Assembly: GCF_000020725.1 (NCBI RefSeq)
Contig: NC_011146.1
Location: 2,975,501-3,039,500, forward strand
DNA length: 64,000 nt
Source: Citrifermentans bemidjiense Bem
GTDB lineage: Bacteria > Desulfobacterota > Desulfuromonadia > Geobacterales > Geobacteraceae
Direction: 5' to 3'
Of this stretch, positions 57,070 through 64,000 are shown piece by piece; position 1 is the first letter of the stretch, and each line of letters begins with the position of its first letter. Both the position numbers and the translations under genes were made by a program. The notes under the pieces were generated by a model. The model did no database searches. It had not been told where the DNA came from and worked only from the letters and a program-made list of their open reading frames with translations.

Positions 57070-58481
57070 AATCCGTCTCCTGGCTGCTTTCTGTAGAGGC
57101 TTTTCCCCTCTCGGCTGGTGAGGTTGTAGGCGCAGAAGGGGACCAGCTTTCCGTCGGGGGATATCACCGAAATGCAGCATCCCTTAAGCCGCTCCAGATC
57201 AAGGTTCTCGGCATCCTGAAAGGCCATGGCGGATATGGTGAAGCTCCTGGTGGAGACCTCCTTGAGAAATACGTCCAAGTCGACCGGGCCCTCGACCCGG
57301 GTGGTCTCAGGCGCGCTCCCGCCGCAGCAGCACGATCCAGAAGTCGAAGTGGCGTTGGGAAATTGAACTCCAGGCGGCAGTTTCCAGCGACGCGACACCG
57401 TATCGACGGTTTGCCGGATCCCCCCGCTGCCGCAATCCGTCGTACAGCAGGAGTCGCCGCCCACAGCCCCCAACGGGCGGAGTCCGCCGTTTGCCGAGTA
57501 GAGGTACGTGGCGTGCATGGAGCAGTGAGCATGTTCCCCGCCGGGGGGAGAAAAATCCTCCACCTTGAGCAGTTTCCCGGTCTGTTCTTCAAGGCACCTC
57601 ATCAGTTCGGGAAGGGTGAACCGGTCCGCGCCACACTCTTCCTCGGGGAAGCGGCCGAAATAGCTGACCGGCTGGAAATGGATGCCCCGCACGACCGGGG
57701 CAAGCTGCAGGGCTTGCCGCACTATGGCTCCGACAGCATCGGTGTTGACCCCTCTGACCAGCGTAGGGACGAAGACCACCCCGAGGCCGGCCTCTCCGGC
57801 ATTTCTGACGGCCAAAAGTTTCTGCTCCAAAAGCGCTCTTCCCCTCAAGGTACGGTAAATTTCGTCGTCAACACCGTCGAACTGGAGGAAGACCGACGAA
57901 AGCCCCGCAGCCTGCAGCCGCTGCGCGTACGCTCTGTCACTGGCAAGGCGCAGGCCATTGGTATTCACCTGGATGAAGGAGAAGCCGATCCGCCGCGCTG
58001 CTTCCACGATCTCCGGAAGGTCGTCCCGCAGGGTCGGCTCGCCCCCCGACAGCTGCAGGCTGCACGCCCCCGCCGCCGCCATGGCCCGTTCCAACAACCA
58101 GGAGATCCGCTCAAGGGAAGGATCCTCTGTACCCTTAGGGCCGGCATCGGCAAAGCAGAACGCGCATTGCAGGTTGCAGCGGTCCGTCACTTCGAGCAGG
58201 ACGGAACAAGGGAGCTGCCGATGGTCGCTGCAGAGGCCGCAATCGAAAGGGCACCCCTTGTCGAGGGTTCCATAGCAAAGTTCGGGATGGACAGGTGCCT
58301 TAGGCCTGCGCCATTTTGCCAGCGAAGGCTCTCCGCGCCAGATGAGGGTCTTGAAGGCGCCGTGTTCTGCGCACCGTTTGACCTGGAACACCTCGTCGGC
58401 CACCAATAATCGTTCGGCCGGGATTCTTTTGAGGCAAACGGGGCAGACGCTTTCGGTTGCATCGGGACCGGTAGTTTTCAT
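57066..58481 (-). CDS. trsS: Radical SAM protein, TrsS-like
   Basis: A 471-residue radical SAM protein. N-terminal zinc-type cysteines (CPVC at 13-16; CPFDCGLC at 77-84), then the SAM cluster CNLQCAFC with C102, C106 and C109, and a Cys-rich C-terminal part (SCCTTDCGSGG; GSCCCGGS), closing with LKGCCISVISPDGKLVPFCA. The layout fits the MJ0619/TrsS group, known as a (seleno)protein next to TrsM and a DVU_1553-type ligase in Desulfovibrio; here it uses Cys, no in-frame UGA seen. Reaction unknown. ATG at 58481 follows AAAGG; 5 bp after the C_GCAxxG_C_C gene. Confidence 0.8.
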   Translation of the reverse strand: MKTTGPDATESVCPVCLKRIPAERLLVADEVFQVKRCAEHGAFKTLIWRGEPSLAKWRRPKAPVHPELCYGTLDKGCPFDCGLCSDHRQLPCSVLLEVTDRCNLQCAFCFADAGPKGTEDPSLERISWLLERAMAAAGACSLQLSGGEPTLRDDLPEIVEAARRIGFSFIQVNTNGLRLASDRAYAQRLQAAGLSSVFLQFDGVDDEIYRTLRGRALLEQKLLAVRNAGEAGLGVVFVPTLVRGVNTDAVGAIVRQALQLAPVVRGIHFQPVSYFGRFPEEECGADRFTLPELMRCLEEQTGKLLKVEDFSPPGGEHAHCSMHATYLYSANGGLRPLGAVGGDSCCTTDCGSGGIRQTVDTVSRRWKLPPGVQFPNATSTSGSCCCGGSAPETTRVEGPVDLDVFLKEVSTRSFTISAMAFQDAENLDLERLKGCCISVISPDGKLVPFCAYNLTSREGKSLYRKQPGDGL

Positions 58482-58486
58482 GACCT

Positions 58487-58927
58487 TTATCCTTTCCTGC
58501 CAGCTGCGGGTTCGAACCCGTGGCTTGCCAGTATTTCCATGCATTTGTCATAGGTTTCCGCCACAATCTGGCCGCATTTGCCGTGACCGGGAAACTTCTC
58601 AAGGATTTCGTCGCATCGCGTCCCGCCGTACTCACGGGCGGCAACCTCCCTGAACCACCCCGCCAGCTCGCCCATCATCGTCATATGCCGCTCGTCGAGG
58701 GCCTCTTCCTCGCCTCCTTTGCCAGAATACAGGGAGATAACGCAGGCTCCTCCGGAAAGGGCTCCGCAGAACTCGCCGCTCCAGTTGCCGAAACAGAGTC
58801 CCCCGACGGATCTCACCAGGTCGTCATTGGTCTTCCCTTGGGCCTTGAGGGCGAGTATTACGATGAGTTGTGCGCAACAGTACCCTTTGGGCCTCAGCTT
58901 TATTAGCTGCAGGAATATGTCGTTCAT
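58487..58927 (-). CDS. C_GCAxxG_C_C family protein (DVU_1555 type)
   Basis: A 146-residue Cys-rich protein. GYCCAQLIVILALKAQGKTN, then FGNWSGEFCGALSGGACVIS (the GCAxxG stretch, here CGALSGG), and later Cys in GTRCDEILEKFPGHGKCGQI. Members are thought to hold metal or redox cysteines. ATG at 58927 overlaps the upstream methyltransferase stop (ATGA) and follows GGGAGGGGAAATC. It has the same neighbours in Desulfovibrio trs loci. Confidence 0.88.
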   Translation of the reverse strand: MNDIFLQLIKLRPKGYCCAQLIVILALKAQGKTNDDLVRSVGGLCFGNWSGEFCGALSGGACVISLYSGKGGEEEALDERHMTMMGELAGWFREVAAREYGGTRCDEILEKFPGHGKCGQIVAETYDKCMEILASHGFEPAAGRKG

Positions 58928-59610
58928 GATTTCCCCTCCCTTACGTTTCCGGTTGCTTCGAAAATCGCCCCCTCTCTCCGGGCAACCAAAATGTAGTAGC
59001 TGAGGCCGCACCCCGAAAACTGCGGCAGGGATCTGCCGGCAAATATCATGCGTACGGCGAACTCCTTGAGCAGCCGGTCGTGCACTTCCCAAAGCAATAC
59101 GGTGAACCCCCGCTGCGATAGCGAGTCAAGGAGTTCCTCCTGCGAGAAAAGCATGTCCGCTTTTTCCTTCTTTCCGTGACAGGCTTTGCTGAAAACGTCA
59201 CTTAAGACCAGAAAACCACCGTCCTTAACCACCCGAGTAAACTCGTCGAGAGCCGCCGGCTTGTCGTCGACAATTGAAAGGACGCATTCGCAAAAGAGGG
59301 CATCGAAGGTTTCCTGCTCGAAGGGGAGATTTTCTGCCCGCCCGTAGACGAGTCGAGCCGTTTCCAGCCTGGCGGCTGCCACCGCGAGAAGCGGCGCTGA
59401 AGCGTCGACCCCTACCAGCCGGAAAAAGCGGGTTCGTTCAAGGTGCAGCAACGTCCCGCCCGCGCCGCAGCCGATATCGGCGACCAAAGAACCAGCCGGA
59501 AGATCGCAGACCTCCAACGCCCTCTCCGTCAGCGCCGGGCCTCCCGGACGCAGGCACGTCCCCACTGCGTCATGAATCTCCAGCCAGTTACATGCAGTAT
59601 CGTTCATCAT
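58924..59610 (-). CDS. trsM: SAM-dependent methyltransferase, TrsM-like (DVU_1556 type)
   Basis: A 228-residue class I methyltransferase. Motif I VADIGCGAGGTLLHLERTRF, acidic loop LVGVDASAPLLAVAAARLET, and motif VYGRAENLPFEQETFDALFC. The C-terminus ends with FSGCGLSYYILVARREGAIF. By neighbours it belongs to the TrsM group. ATG at 59610 has GGGAAGG 5 nt upstream. The target is unknown, possibly the product of TrsS chemistry. Confidence 0.78.
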   Translation of the reverse strand: MMNDTACNWLEIHDAVGTCLRPGGPALTERALEVCDLPAGSLVADIGCGAGGTLLHLERTRFFRLVGVDASAPLLAVAAARLETARLVYGRAENLPFEQETFDALFCECVLSIVDDKPAALDEFTRVVKDGGFLVLSDVFSKACHGKKEKADMLFSQEELLDSLSQRGFTVLLWEVHDRLLKEFAVRMIFAGRSLPQFSGCGLSYYILVARREGAIFEATGNVREGKS

Positions 59611-59632
59611 TGTCACCTTCCCAGCGGTAGCA

Positions 59633-60115
59633 CTACTTGTCTTCCAGCGCCTGCTCTGCCTCGGCCACCTTTCCTATTGCCAGTTCCTCGTCGATCAGTA
59701 TGAATCCGCAACTGGAACAGGCCGGAAGATTGATGGGGAATATCGACTGCATGTACTGAAGTCGAACTGTTTGAACTTCAAGGGGAGTCCGGCACTGGTC
59801 GCAATGCCAGTCGCTCCCGGCTCCGGACTTGACCCATTCATTTGTGCTTCCGCTCGACTTCAACACCATCCTGTGCGAATAGGCGGTAAAGACACGATAG
59901 GCTTCATCGGTCCGGCTGTACTCCACCCAGTAGGTGACCGCTTTCGGGCGGTAGAAGGCGAGAGACCGGCCGGTACACCTGTGGACCAGCTTCTTCCCCG
60001 TGGCCTCGGCATGCTGGATGACTTTTTGTACGTCCTCTCTCAGGATCAGGCGACCCTCCAAAAGGCGCTCACCCTCCTCGGAAATGTCTAAAACAATATG
60101 CTCATAAGAGTTCAT
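59633..60115 (-). CDS. Small CxxC-CxxC redox protein (DVU_1557 type)
   Basis: A 160-residue protein with two Cys pairs, WHCDQCRTPLE and LPACSSCGFILIDEE, spaced as in a zinc ribbon or rubredoxin-like site in the C-terminal half; the N-terminal half (ILREDVQKVIQHAEATGKKL, FYRPKAVTYWVEYS) has no recognised motif. The DVU_1557 family is described as a redox protein with TrsS/TrsM. ATG at 60115 has GGAAG 8 nt before it; an ATG four codons earlier lacks one. Confidence 0.75.
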   Translation of the reverse strand: MNSYEHIVLDISEEGERLLEGRLILREDVQKVIQHAEATGKKLVHRCTGRSLAFYRPKAVTYWVEYSRTDEAYRVFTAYSHRMVLKSSGSTNEWVKSGAGSDWHCDQCRTPLEVQTVRLQYMQSIFPINLPACSSCGFILIDEELAIGKVAEAEQALEDK

Positions 60116-60178
60116 AGATTCTTCCATCTTGATGCGGAACTGTAATGAGAGTTCGATGCATCATCCCCTGCGTCCATG

Positions 60179-60329
60179 CCCCCTCTCCCTCTGGGAGAGG
60201 GTTGGGGTGAGGGCGTCGTTTTAGCTTGTTGCATCTCCCTCACCCGACCTTCGGCCACCCTCCCCCAGGGGAGGAGGGTATAAAGGACCTTCCTGTCTAT
60301 CCCCCTCCCTCGGAGGGAGGGGGATAGGA
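60179..60329. repeat. Palindromic C-rich intergenic repeat
   Basis: Three inverted segments in a row: CCCTCTCCCTCTGGGAGAGGG, then CCCTCCCCCAGGGGAGGAGGG, then CCCCCTCCCTCGGAGGGAGG. The first and second can also pair with each other across the TCTCCCTCACCCGACC stretch. It resembles a REP/MITE-like element commonly scattered in Geobacter-like genomes. Sits between the ferredoxin and DVU_1557 genes, so it may attenuate or stabilise the operon mRNA. Confidence 0.7.
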
Positions 60330-60341
60330 CTCTGCTAAGTA

Positions 60342-60875
60342 CTACCCCTTCTTTGCCATGCGGGCGACTGTGTCTACTACATTCTGCAACCCGTGTTTCT
60401 TTGCGAACTGTTCCAGGCCGATCTCCATCTGTGTCATATTCGGTTTTTCCTCTTCCACTTCCTCTTCCCGTTCCTCGTAGCTCAAGGCGTCCACGAGGCA
60501 CCACTTGACGCAGATCGGCTCATCTTCGCCATCGCACATGTCGCACTTGAGAGGAAGGCCGGAGTCGGGCTCCTTGAACAGGTCCCTTGCCGGGCAGGAA
60601 GCACGGCAGGAGTCGCACTCGCGGTACTCCTTGCCGTCGATGATGTACTTGTTTCTCCCCATGCACTCGGCCTCGGTGTACTCTCCGGCAAATACGGGAA
60701 GCCAGATGTCCTCAAGCCGGTCGGTGATGATCTGGATGCGGGACCGTCCCGGATTGTTGCTGCTGTAGGGGGGAACAGCGTGGAAAGCCGAACACATCAC
60801 CTCACAGGTCCGACAACCGTTGCACTTGTCCGCATTGACAGTGATCGTTCTGATCTTTTTCTTAATTTTCGCCAT
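60342..60875 (-). CDS. Ferredoxin-like electron-transfer protein, BamC-like
   Basis: A 177-residue protein with exactly 12 cysteines: C18, C21, C24, C28 (CNGCRTCEVMC), C71, C87, C90, C94 (CDSCRASC), C111, C114, C122 and C126 (CDMC...CVKWC). That is enough for three [4Fe-4S] clusters. The pattern, with a charged C-terminal helix, resembles the BamC subunit that partners BamB in class II benzoyl-CoA reductase. Its ATG overlaps the tail of the W-enzyme gene by 14 bp, supporting a complex. Electron partner unknown. Confidence 0.85.
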   Translation of the reverse strand: MAKIKKKIRTITVNADKCNGCRTCEVMCSAFHAVPPYSSNNPGRSRIQIITDRLEDIWLPVFAGEYTEAECMGRNKYIIDGKEYRECDSCRASCPARDLFKEPDSGLPLKCDMCDGEDEPICVKWCLVDALSYEEREEEVEEEKPNMTQMEIGLEQFAKKHGLQNVVDTVARMAKKG

Positions 60876-62832
60876 TTTTCAGTATCCCCCTTTTTTCCAA
60901 GTCGTTAGCGACATAGCCCAGTCCCAGCTCTTCCAGTTTTTCTCTAGTGGGAATACCGTCTTCGTTCCATCCCTTGTATCTGTAATAGGTCGACAACAGT
61001 TCTTCTTCCAGCTCGGGGAATCTCTTTTTCCAGTGATCGGTTGGCGGCTTCTCATCGGCCCTTCTGATCCCTTTCCTGTTGTTGTATGCCCTGTGCAGGT
61101 TCCGGTTCCTGTTGGCGATTTCTTTCAGCCCATCCTCGTCCAGGTCCATTCCGGTCGCGGCAGAGATCAATTTGGGATAGTTGTGGATGTGGTAAGGAGG
61201 TTTCAGGCAGAACGACGACATGCCGCAGCACATGCCTACTGCATCGTCGATGTTGTGCATCATCTCCATCCAGTCGACGATTTCGGAGCACATGTCCGGT
61301 GTCGGATAATACGGGATGGCCTTTTCTCCCCTCAGTTCCCAGTCCAGTACCCATTGCTTGAATTTATCATGGGGAATTTGGGGCCAATCCCTTACGAACT
61401 CCTCTCTCTGCTCCGGGGTTGGAAAAGCCGACTGGGGCCATTGCCCTTCCATCTGGGTGATGCTTATCTTCTCGTTGGTGGCGTACATGAGGAAGTAGAG
61501 CGGATCCAGCGTTCCGAGCTTGACCGGGAGTTGCTCGTGCTTCTTGATGGTGTTGTGATCGAAGGCCTCGGCGCCGTTGCCGATCTTGCGGGCCGCGAAA
61601 TAAACGCCGTCAGCCAGGACGTCGCCGATTCCTTCCCGCCGCACGACCCTGTCGAGAAGCCAGAAGAACCTTCCCTCTTTATCGGATGGACAGCCGGCGA
61701 AGTCCTTGTCCGTCAGGATGCCCGCTTCATAGAGTTCAACGGCGAAGGCCAGGATTTGAGGGGTCGAGAATGAGTCGACGCCGTACTCGGTAGCGCGTTG
61801 CAGGATCTTCCAGGAGAAGTCCAAGTCATCGACGTAGGCCGCCATGGCATAGGTGAGTTTCCCGAAGCATTTCGCCATATATCGCGGGGTATCTTTGTGG
61901 GAAATCAGCGCCCCGCAATGCGTAGGACAGTTAAAGCAGCTTATCAACCGCTTTACCGCTGCATGTTGTGACTTCGACCAGGACTCGTCGATTTCTTCGG
62001 TCCAGAAGTCTCTTCTCCTGGTGCGGGCATTGCCCCAGGCAAAGTTCTCCGTGTGCCACTTTTCGTCCGTATGCAGCATCTCCTGCGGCGAGCCGATGCC
62101 GGACAAGATAGTCATGACATCCTTGATGGGGTTGGCCCACCTGTACTTGATGTAGTCCGTCACCCCCTTCATCTGTTCCATAAACTCTTCAGGCCGGGCG
62201 AGATAGATGTCCTTCGTTCCACGAACGGCAATTGCCTTTATCTTCTTGTCTCCCATGACAGCGCCGCCGCCGAGCCTGCTGGCGCTCGACCTTGACTGCT
62301 CGATAGAAGCCGTGAAGACCCGGTTCTCGCCGGCAAGGCCTATTGCCGCCACCTGTGCTTTGGGCAGATTCAGTTCTTTGCGAATAAGCTCCTGAGTTTC
62401 AACGGCGCCTCTTCCCTGCAGATGCGAGGCGTCGCGTATCTCTACCTTGTCGTTGTTGATGTACAGGTACACCCAGTTGGGCGACTTGTTCTTGAAGATC
62501 ACCTTGTCGTAGCCGGCATACTTCAGTTCCGCCGCGAAAAATCCCCCCATCATGGGGTAGGCCAACGTCCCCGACTGCGGTGAAACGAAGGTGACAACGG
62601 AACGGTTGGCACTGAAAGCAGGCGTAGCATTCAAAAGGCCGGTACTGAAGATAAGGTGGTTTTCAGGGTCAAACGCCTTAACCTCTGGCGGGACCCGGTC
62701 CCAATGTTCCTTGATGCTGGTACCCAATCCTCCCAGATGAAGTTGCATCAGCTTGGGGTCGGTTGCTACGCGTTCGATGTTCCCCGTCGCCAGGTCGATT
62801 TCCAAATAGTATCCTGCCTCTGCGTATCTCAT
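60862..62832 (-). CDS. Tungsten aldehyde:ferredoxin oxidoreductase family enzyme, BamB-like
   Basis: A 656-residue AOR-family enzyme expected to bind a bis-metallopterin tungsten (or molybdenum) cofactor and one [4Fe-4S] cluster. The cluster ligands are CFNCPTHCG (C299, C302, C306) and the DxxGxC motif DAVGMC (C535). RYAEAGYYLEIDLATGNIER opens the AOR N-terminal domain and NTIKKHEQLPVKLG lines the cofactor side. It resembles BamB from memory, but no other bam genes are here, so aldehyde or benzoyl-CoA chemistry cannot be chosen. ATG at 62832 has AGAGAGGTGAAA before it; an in-frame GTG is 6 bp upstream. Confidence 0.9.
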   Translation of the reverse strand: MRYAEAGYYLEIDLATGNIERVATDPKLMQLHLGGLGTSIKEHWDRVPPEVKAFDPENHLIFSTGLLNATPAFSANRSVVTFVSPQSGTLAYPMMGGFFAAELKYAGYDKVIFKNKSPNWVYLYINNDKVEIRDASHLQGRGAVETQELIRKELNLPKAQVAAIGLAGENRVFTASIEQSRSSASRLGGGAVMGDKKIKAIAVRGTKDIYLARPEEFMEQMKGVTDYIKYRWANPIKDVMTILSGIGSPQEMLHTDEKWHTENFAWGNARTRRRDFWTEEIDESWSKSQHAAVKRLISCFNCPTHCGALISHKDTPRYMAKCFGKLTYAMAAYVDDLDFSWKILQRATEYGVDSFSTPQILAFAVELYEAGILTDKDFAGCPSDKEGRFFWLLDRVVRREGIGDVLADGVYFAARKIGNGAEAFDHNTIKKHEQLPVKLGTLDPLYFLMYATNEKISITQMEGQWPQSAFPTPEQREEFVRDWPQIPHDKFKQWVLDWELRGEKAIPYYPTPDMCSEIVDWMEMMHNIDDAVGMCCGMSSFCLKPPYHIHNYPKLISAATGMDLDEDGLKEIANRNRNLHRAYNNRKGIRRADEKPPTDHWKKRFPELEEELLSTYYRYKGWNEDGIPTREKLEELGLGYVANDLEKRGILKNGEN

Positions 62833-62923
62833 TTTCACCTCTCTTTAGATGTGCCCATTCCATGTCTTGATGTCTGTCTTATCTACCAATGCGCTCGTAA
62901 CGTTCCTCCTTGGGCTATCGCTT

Positions 62924-63112
62924 TCATTCACTTTCTTCCACGCGGAGGCAGGTCTTGACCGAATGCTGGCAAAACCCTCCGCACGGTTCATTGATGCTGA
63001 TTCCCTGCCTGCAGATGTTTTGTTCCATTACCTTAGGGTCGACCGCCACCCGGTCTATGTTTCCCGTCAAGACGTCGACTTCGAGATAGCATCCCGCTTC
63101 TGTGTATTTCAT
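62924..63112 (-). CDS. 62-residue fragment resembling the AOR N-terminus
   Basis: MKYTEAGCYLEVDVLTGNID and RVAVDPKVMEQ match the first ~35 residues of the W-enzyme 92 bp downstream (RYAEAGYYLEIDLATGNIER...); after SINE the two part and the fragment ends in a Cys-rich tail NEPCGGFCQHSVKTC. It has an excellent ribosome-binding site (GGAGGAAAGGAAA) and sits first behind the riboswitches. It may be a leftover of a duplicated enzyme gene, or a functional leader/small protein. Confidence 0.65.
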   Translation of the reverse strand: MKYTEAGCYLEVDVLTGNIDRVAVDPKVMEQNICRQGISINEPCGGFCQHSVKTCLRVEESE

Positions 63113-63233
63113 TTTCCTTTCCTCCTCCCTGTTTGATTTGGTGATCAGCCAATAAAGTCATCTTTGCGGTTGCGTCTGTTGATGAACGCTCGCGGCCGGC
63201 GCCCGACAATCGAGGTTGGGACACCCTATGAAT

Positions 63234-63268
63234 AAAAAAGGGGCGTCTCTTGGATAGAGAGGCCCCTT
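63234..63268 (-). terminator. Rho-independent terminator of riboswitch copy B
   Basis: On the minus strand GGGGCCTCT...AAGAGACGCCCC is followed by TTTTTT. The same GGGG also pairs with CCCC next to the aptamer as part of an antiterminator, so only one structure can form at a time. It lies about 122 bp before the 62-residue gene. Confidence 0.85.
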
Positions 63269-63298
63269 GACGGTTCCGGACGCACTCCGGCCGTTGGG

Positions 63299-63395
63299 GT
63301 CTCCTTTGCAAAAGGGAGGCACCGCCGTTTCCAGCGATACCCATAGGCCGGCCCACCCTGAGGGAGATCCCTTTTAGGCGCCACGGCTCGGAGAC
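63299..63395 (-). promoter_or_regulatory. Moco/Tuco riboswitch aptamer, copy B (gene-proximal)
   Basis: On the minus strand GTCTCC (63395-63390) pairs with GGAGAC (63304-63299) as P1; inside are CTCCGAGCC, GGCGCC pairing with GGTGCC, AAAAGGGA and GGTGCCTCCC, the conserved blocks of the molybdenum-cofactor RNA motif. It differs from copy A at one base. The sequence after P1 (CCCCAACGGCCGGA... TCCGGAACCG) can form an antiterminator. The Moco and Tuco forms differ by one stem, which I cannot settle by eye. Confidence 0.85.
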
Positions 63396-63463
63396 TGATT
63401 TTCGGATTTTGGTTGCCGCTACACGCGCTCTCGCTTGGGTGCGGCTTCAAGTACAACAAACGC

Positions 63464-63494
63464 AAAAGGGGCATCTCTGGATAGAGAGGCCCCT
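63464..63494 (-). terminator. Rho-independent terminator of riboswitch copy A
   Basis: On the minus strand GGGGCCTCT...AGAGATGCCCC followed by TTTTGCG. One base shorter in the loop than copy B and a poorer T-run, so it may be leakier. Confidence 0.75.
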
Positions 63495-63525
63495 TGACGG
63501 TTCCGGACGCACTCCGGCCGTTGGG

Positions 63526-63622
63526 GTCTCCTTTGCAAAAGGGAGGCACCGCCGTTTCCAGCGATACCCATAGGCCGGCCCACCTTGAGGGAGATCCCTT
63601 TTAGGCGCCACGGCTCGGAGAC
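63526..63622 (-). promoter_or_regulatory. Moco/Tuco riboswitch aptamer, copy A (promoter-proximal)
   Basis: Same structure as copy B: P1 GTCTCC (63622-63617) with GGAGAC (63531-63526), GGCGCC/GGTGCC stem, and the conserved CTCCGAGCC and GGTGCCTCCC blocks. The 97-nt aptamers differ only at a C/T in the middle. When the cofactor holds P1 closed, the antiterminator cannot form and transcription should stop; this OFF logic is inference from competing pairings. Confidence 0.85.
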
Positions 63623-63716
63623 TGACGTTTAAGTTTTTACAGAAACAAGGACGTGTCTGGCATGAAACCCGGCCTACAGTTCTGCCTTTACCAGTCCATT
63701 AACCATTTCTGGCAAA

Positions 63717-63745
63717 AAGGTACTTTAATACCATTATACTGTCAA
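63717..63745 (-). promoter_or_regulatory. Candidate promoter of the riboswitch-led operon
   Basis: On the minus strand TTGACA (63745-63740) stands 17 bp before TACCTT; a TATAAT lies 1 bp after TTGACA (63738-63733) and could instead be the -10 of a promoter without a clear -35. Either would start RNA about 90-100 nt before aptamer A. Weak but well placed. Confidence 0.35.
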
Positions 63746-64000
63746 GCAAAAATCAGTGTGCACCAGAAGGATATCCCCGCAACGGTAAATGCTGCACCTC
63801 TTTGCTCTCATGTCGGTCTGGAATCTGCCGTCAAAAAGCACTTCCCGCGGCTACTGCAGCTGTGGACAGCGCCAAAAATTGTTCTTCCGTATACGCAGGA
63901 GTTGTGTTAAATGCTTTGCCCATAACCAATCATCTCTCGGAGCTGCGCTGCTTTTCCATGTCCACCGTTATATAAATTTTTATACGTCGCAAGAGGACCC
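63746..64000. other. Right-end intergenic DNA
   Basis: About 255 bp upstream of the promoter candidate. It is more A/T-rich than the rest. A 30-codon minus-strand frame (63923-63831, MGKAFNTTPAYTEEQ...) lacks a good ribosome-binding site, and an 85-codon plus-strand frame has no recognisable content. Nothing can be supported here. Confidence 0.4.

Noticed and set aside
60862-62832. Calling the enzyme a true benzoyl-CoA reductase subunit BamB
   Set aside because: Similarity is to the BamB branch from memory, but no other bam genes (BamD-I) or ring-cleavage genes are in the window, so only a BamB-like label is justified.
63226-63549. 107-codon minus-strand frames through the repeated DNA
   Set aside because: The two frames repeat the same peptides because the DNA is a duplicated riboswitch; conserved RNA pairings explain the sequence better than coding.
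63653-63910. 85-codon plus-strand frame near the right end
   Set aside because: No recognisable motif, no good ribosome-binding site, and it covers the likely promoter of the opposite-strand operon.
63831-63923. 30-codon minus-strand frame MGKAFNTTPAYTEEQ...
   Set aside because: Poor ribosome-binding site and no family recognised; may be a gene scar but cannot be supported.

Overview
The window is a high-GC, gene-dense chromosomal segment of a Geobacter-type bacterium (Geobacterales, Desulfuromonadota). Three things point there: a short PilA-N pilin followed by a separate PilA-C protein inside a pilB-pilT-pilC-pilS-pilR-pilA array, a sigma-54 promoter at pilA, and a tungsten aldehyde:ferredoxin oxidoreductase-family enzyme resembling BamB. 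Species cannot be fixed from the sequence alone. No tRNA, rRNA, CRISPR array or intact transposon was seen.

Region 1 (17-20964, all minus strand) is a cell-surface polysaccharide locus. It holds about seven glycosyltransferases, a Wzm/Wzt ABC exporter, two DegT-type sugar aminotransferases, a NeuD/PglD-type acetyltransferase, a cupin, two simple methyltransferases, two FkbM-like proteins, a kinase-like/methyltransferase fusion, a UbiA-type prenyltransferase and a polytopic TPR membrane protein. Genes overlap by 4 bp or sit a few bases apart, so they look translationally coupled.

Region 2 (20945-31624, minus strand) is the type IV pilus block: pilB, pilT, pilC, pilS, pilR, then pilA-N and pilA-C behind a well-formed -24/-12 promoter, a strong hairpin terminator, and a three-gene ABC transporter in the position of Myxococcus pilG/H/I.

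Region 3 (31680-43311) is mostly housekeeping: aroE, two membrane proteins, ribF, tatC and rnr on the minus strand, then a soluble lytic transglycosylase and an Hsp70-family protein on the plus strand.

Region 4 (43413-51335, minus strand) is kdpABCDE, a high-affinity potassium pump with its sensor and regulator. It lies between the intact hsp70 gene and a decayed copy of that gene's 3' end.

Region 5 (53130-63750, minus strand) is the most unusual part. Two nearly identical molybdenum/tungsten-cofactor (Moco/Tuco) riboswitches, each followed by its own terminator, precede a roughly 10-kb operon. Its order is: a 62-residue fragment resembling the N-terminus of the enzyme behind it, the BamB-like tungsten enzyme, a 12-cysteine BamC-like ferredoxin, a palindromic repeat, then DVU_1557-type redox protein, TrsM-type methyltransferase, C_GCAxxG_C_C protein, TrsS-type radical SAM protein, a CoA ligase broken by one extra G in a G7 run, and modABC. 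I infer that oxyanion import, cofactor sensing, a W/Mo enzyme and the uncharacterised Trs gene set are controlled together here. Function is predicted from sequence only.
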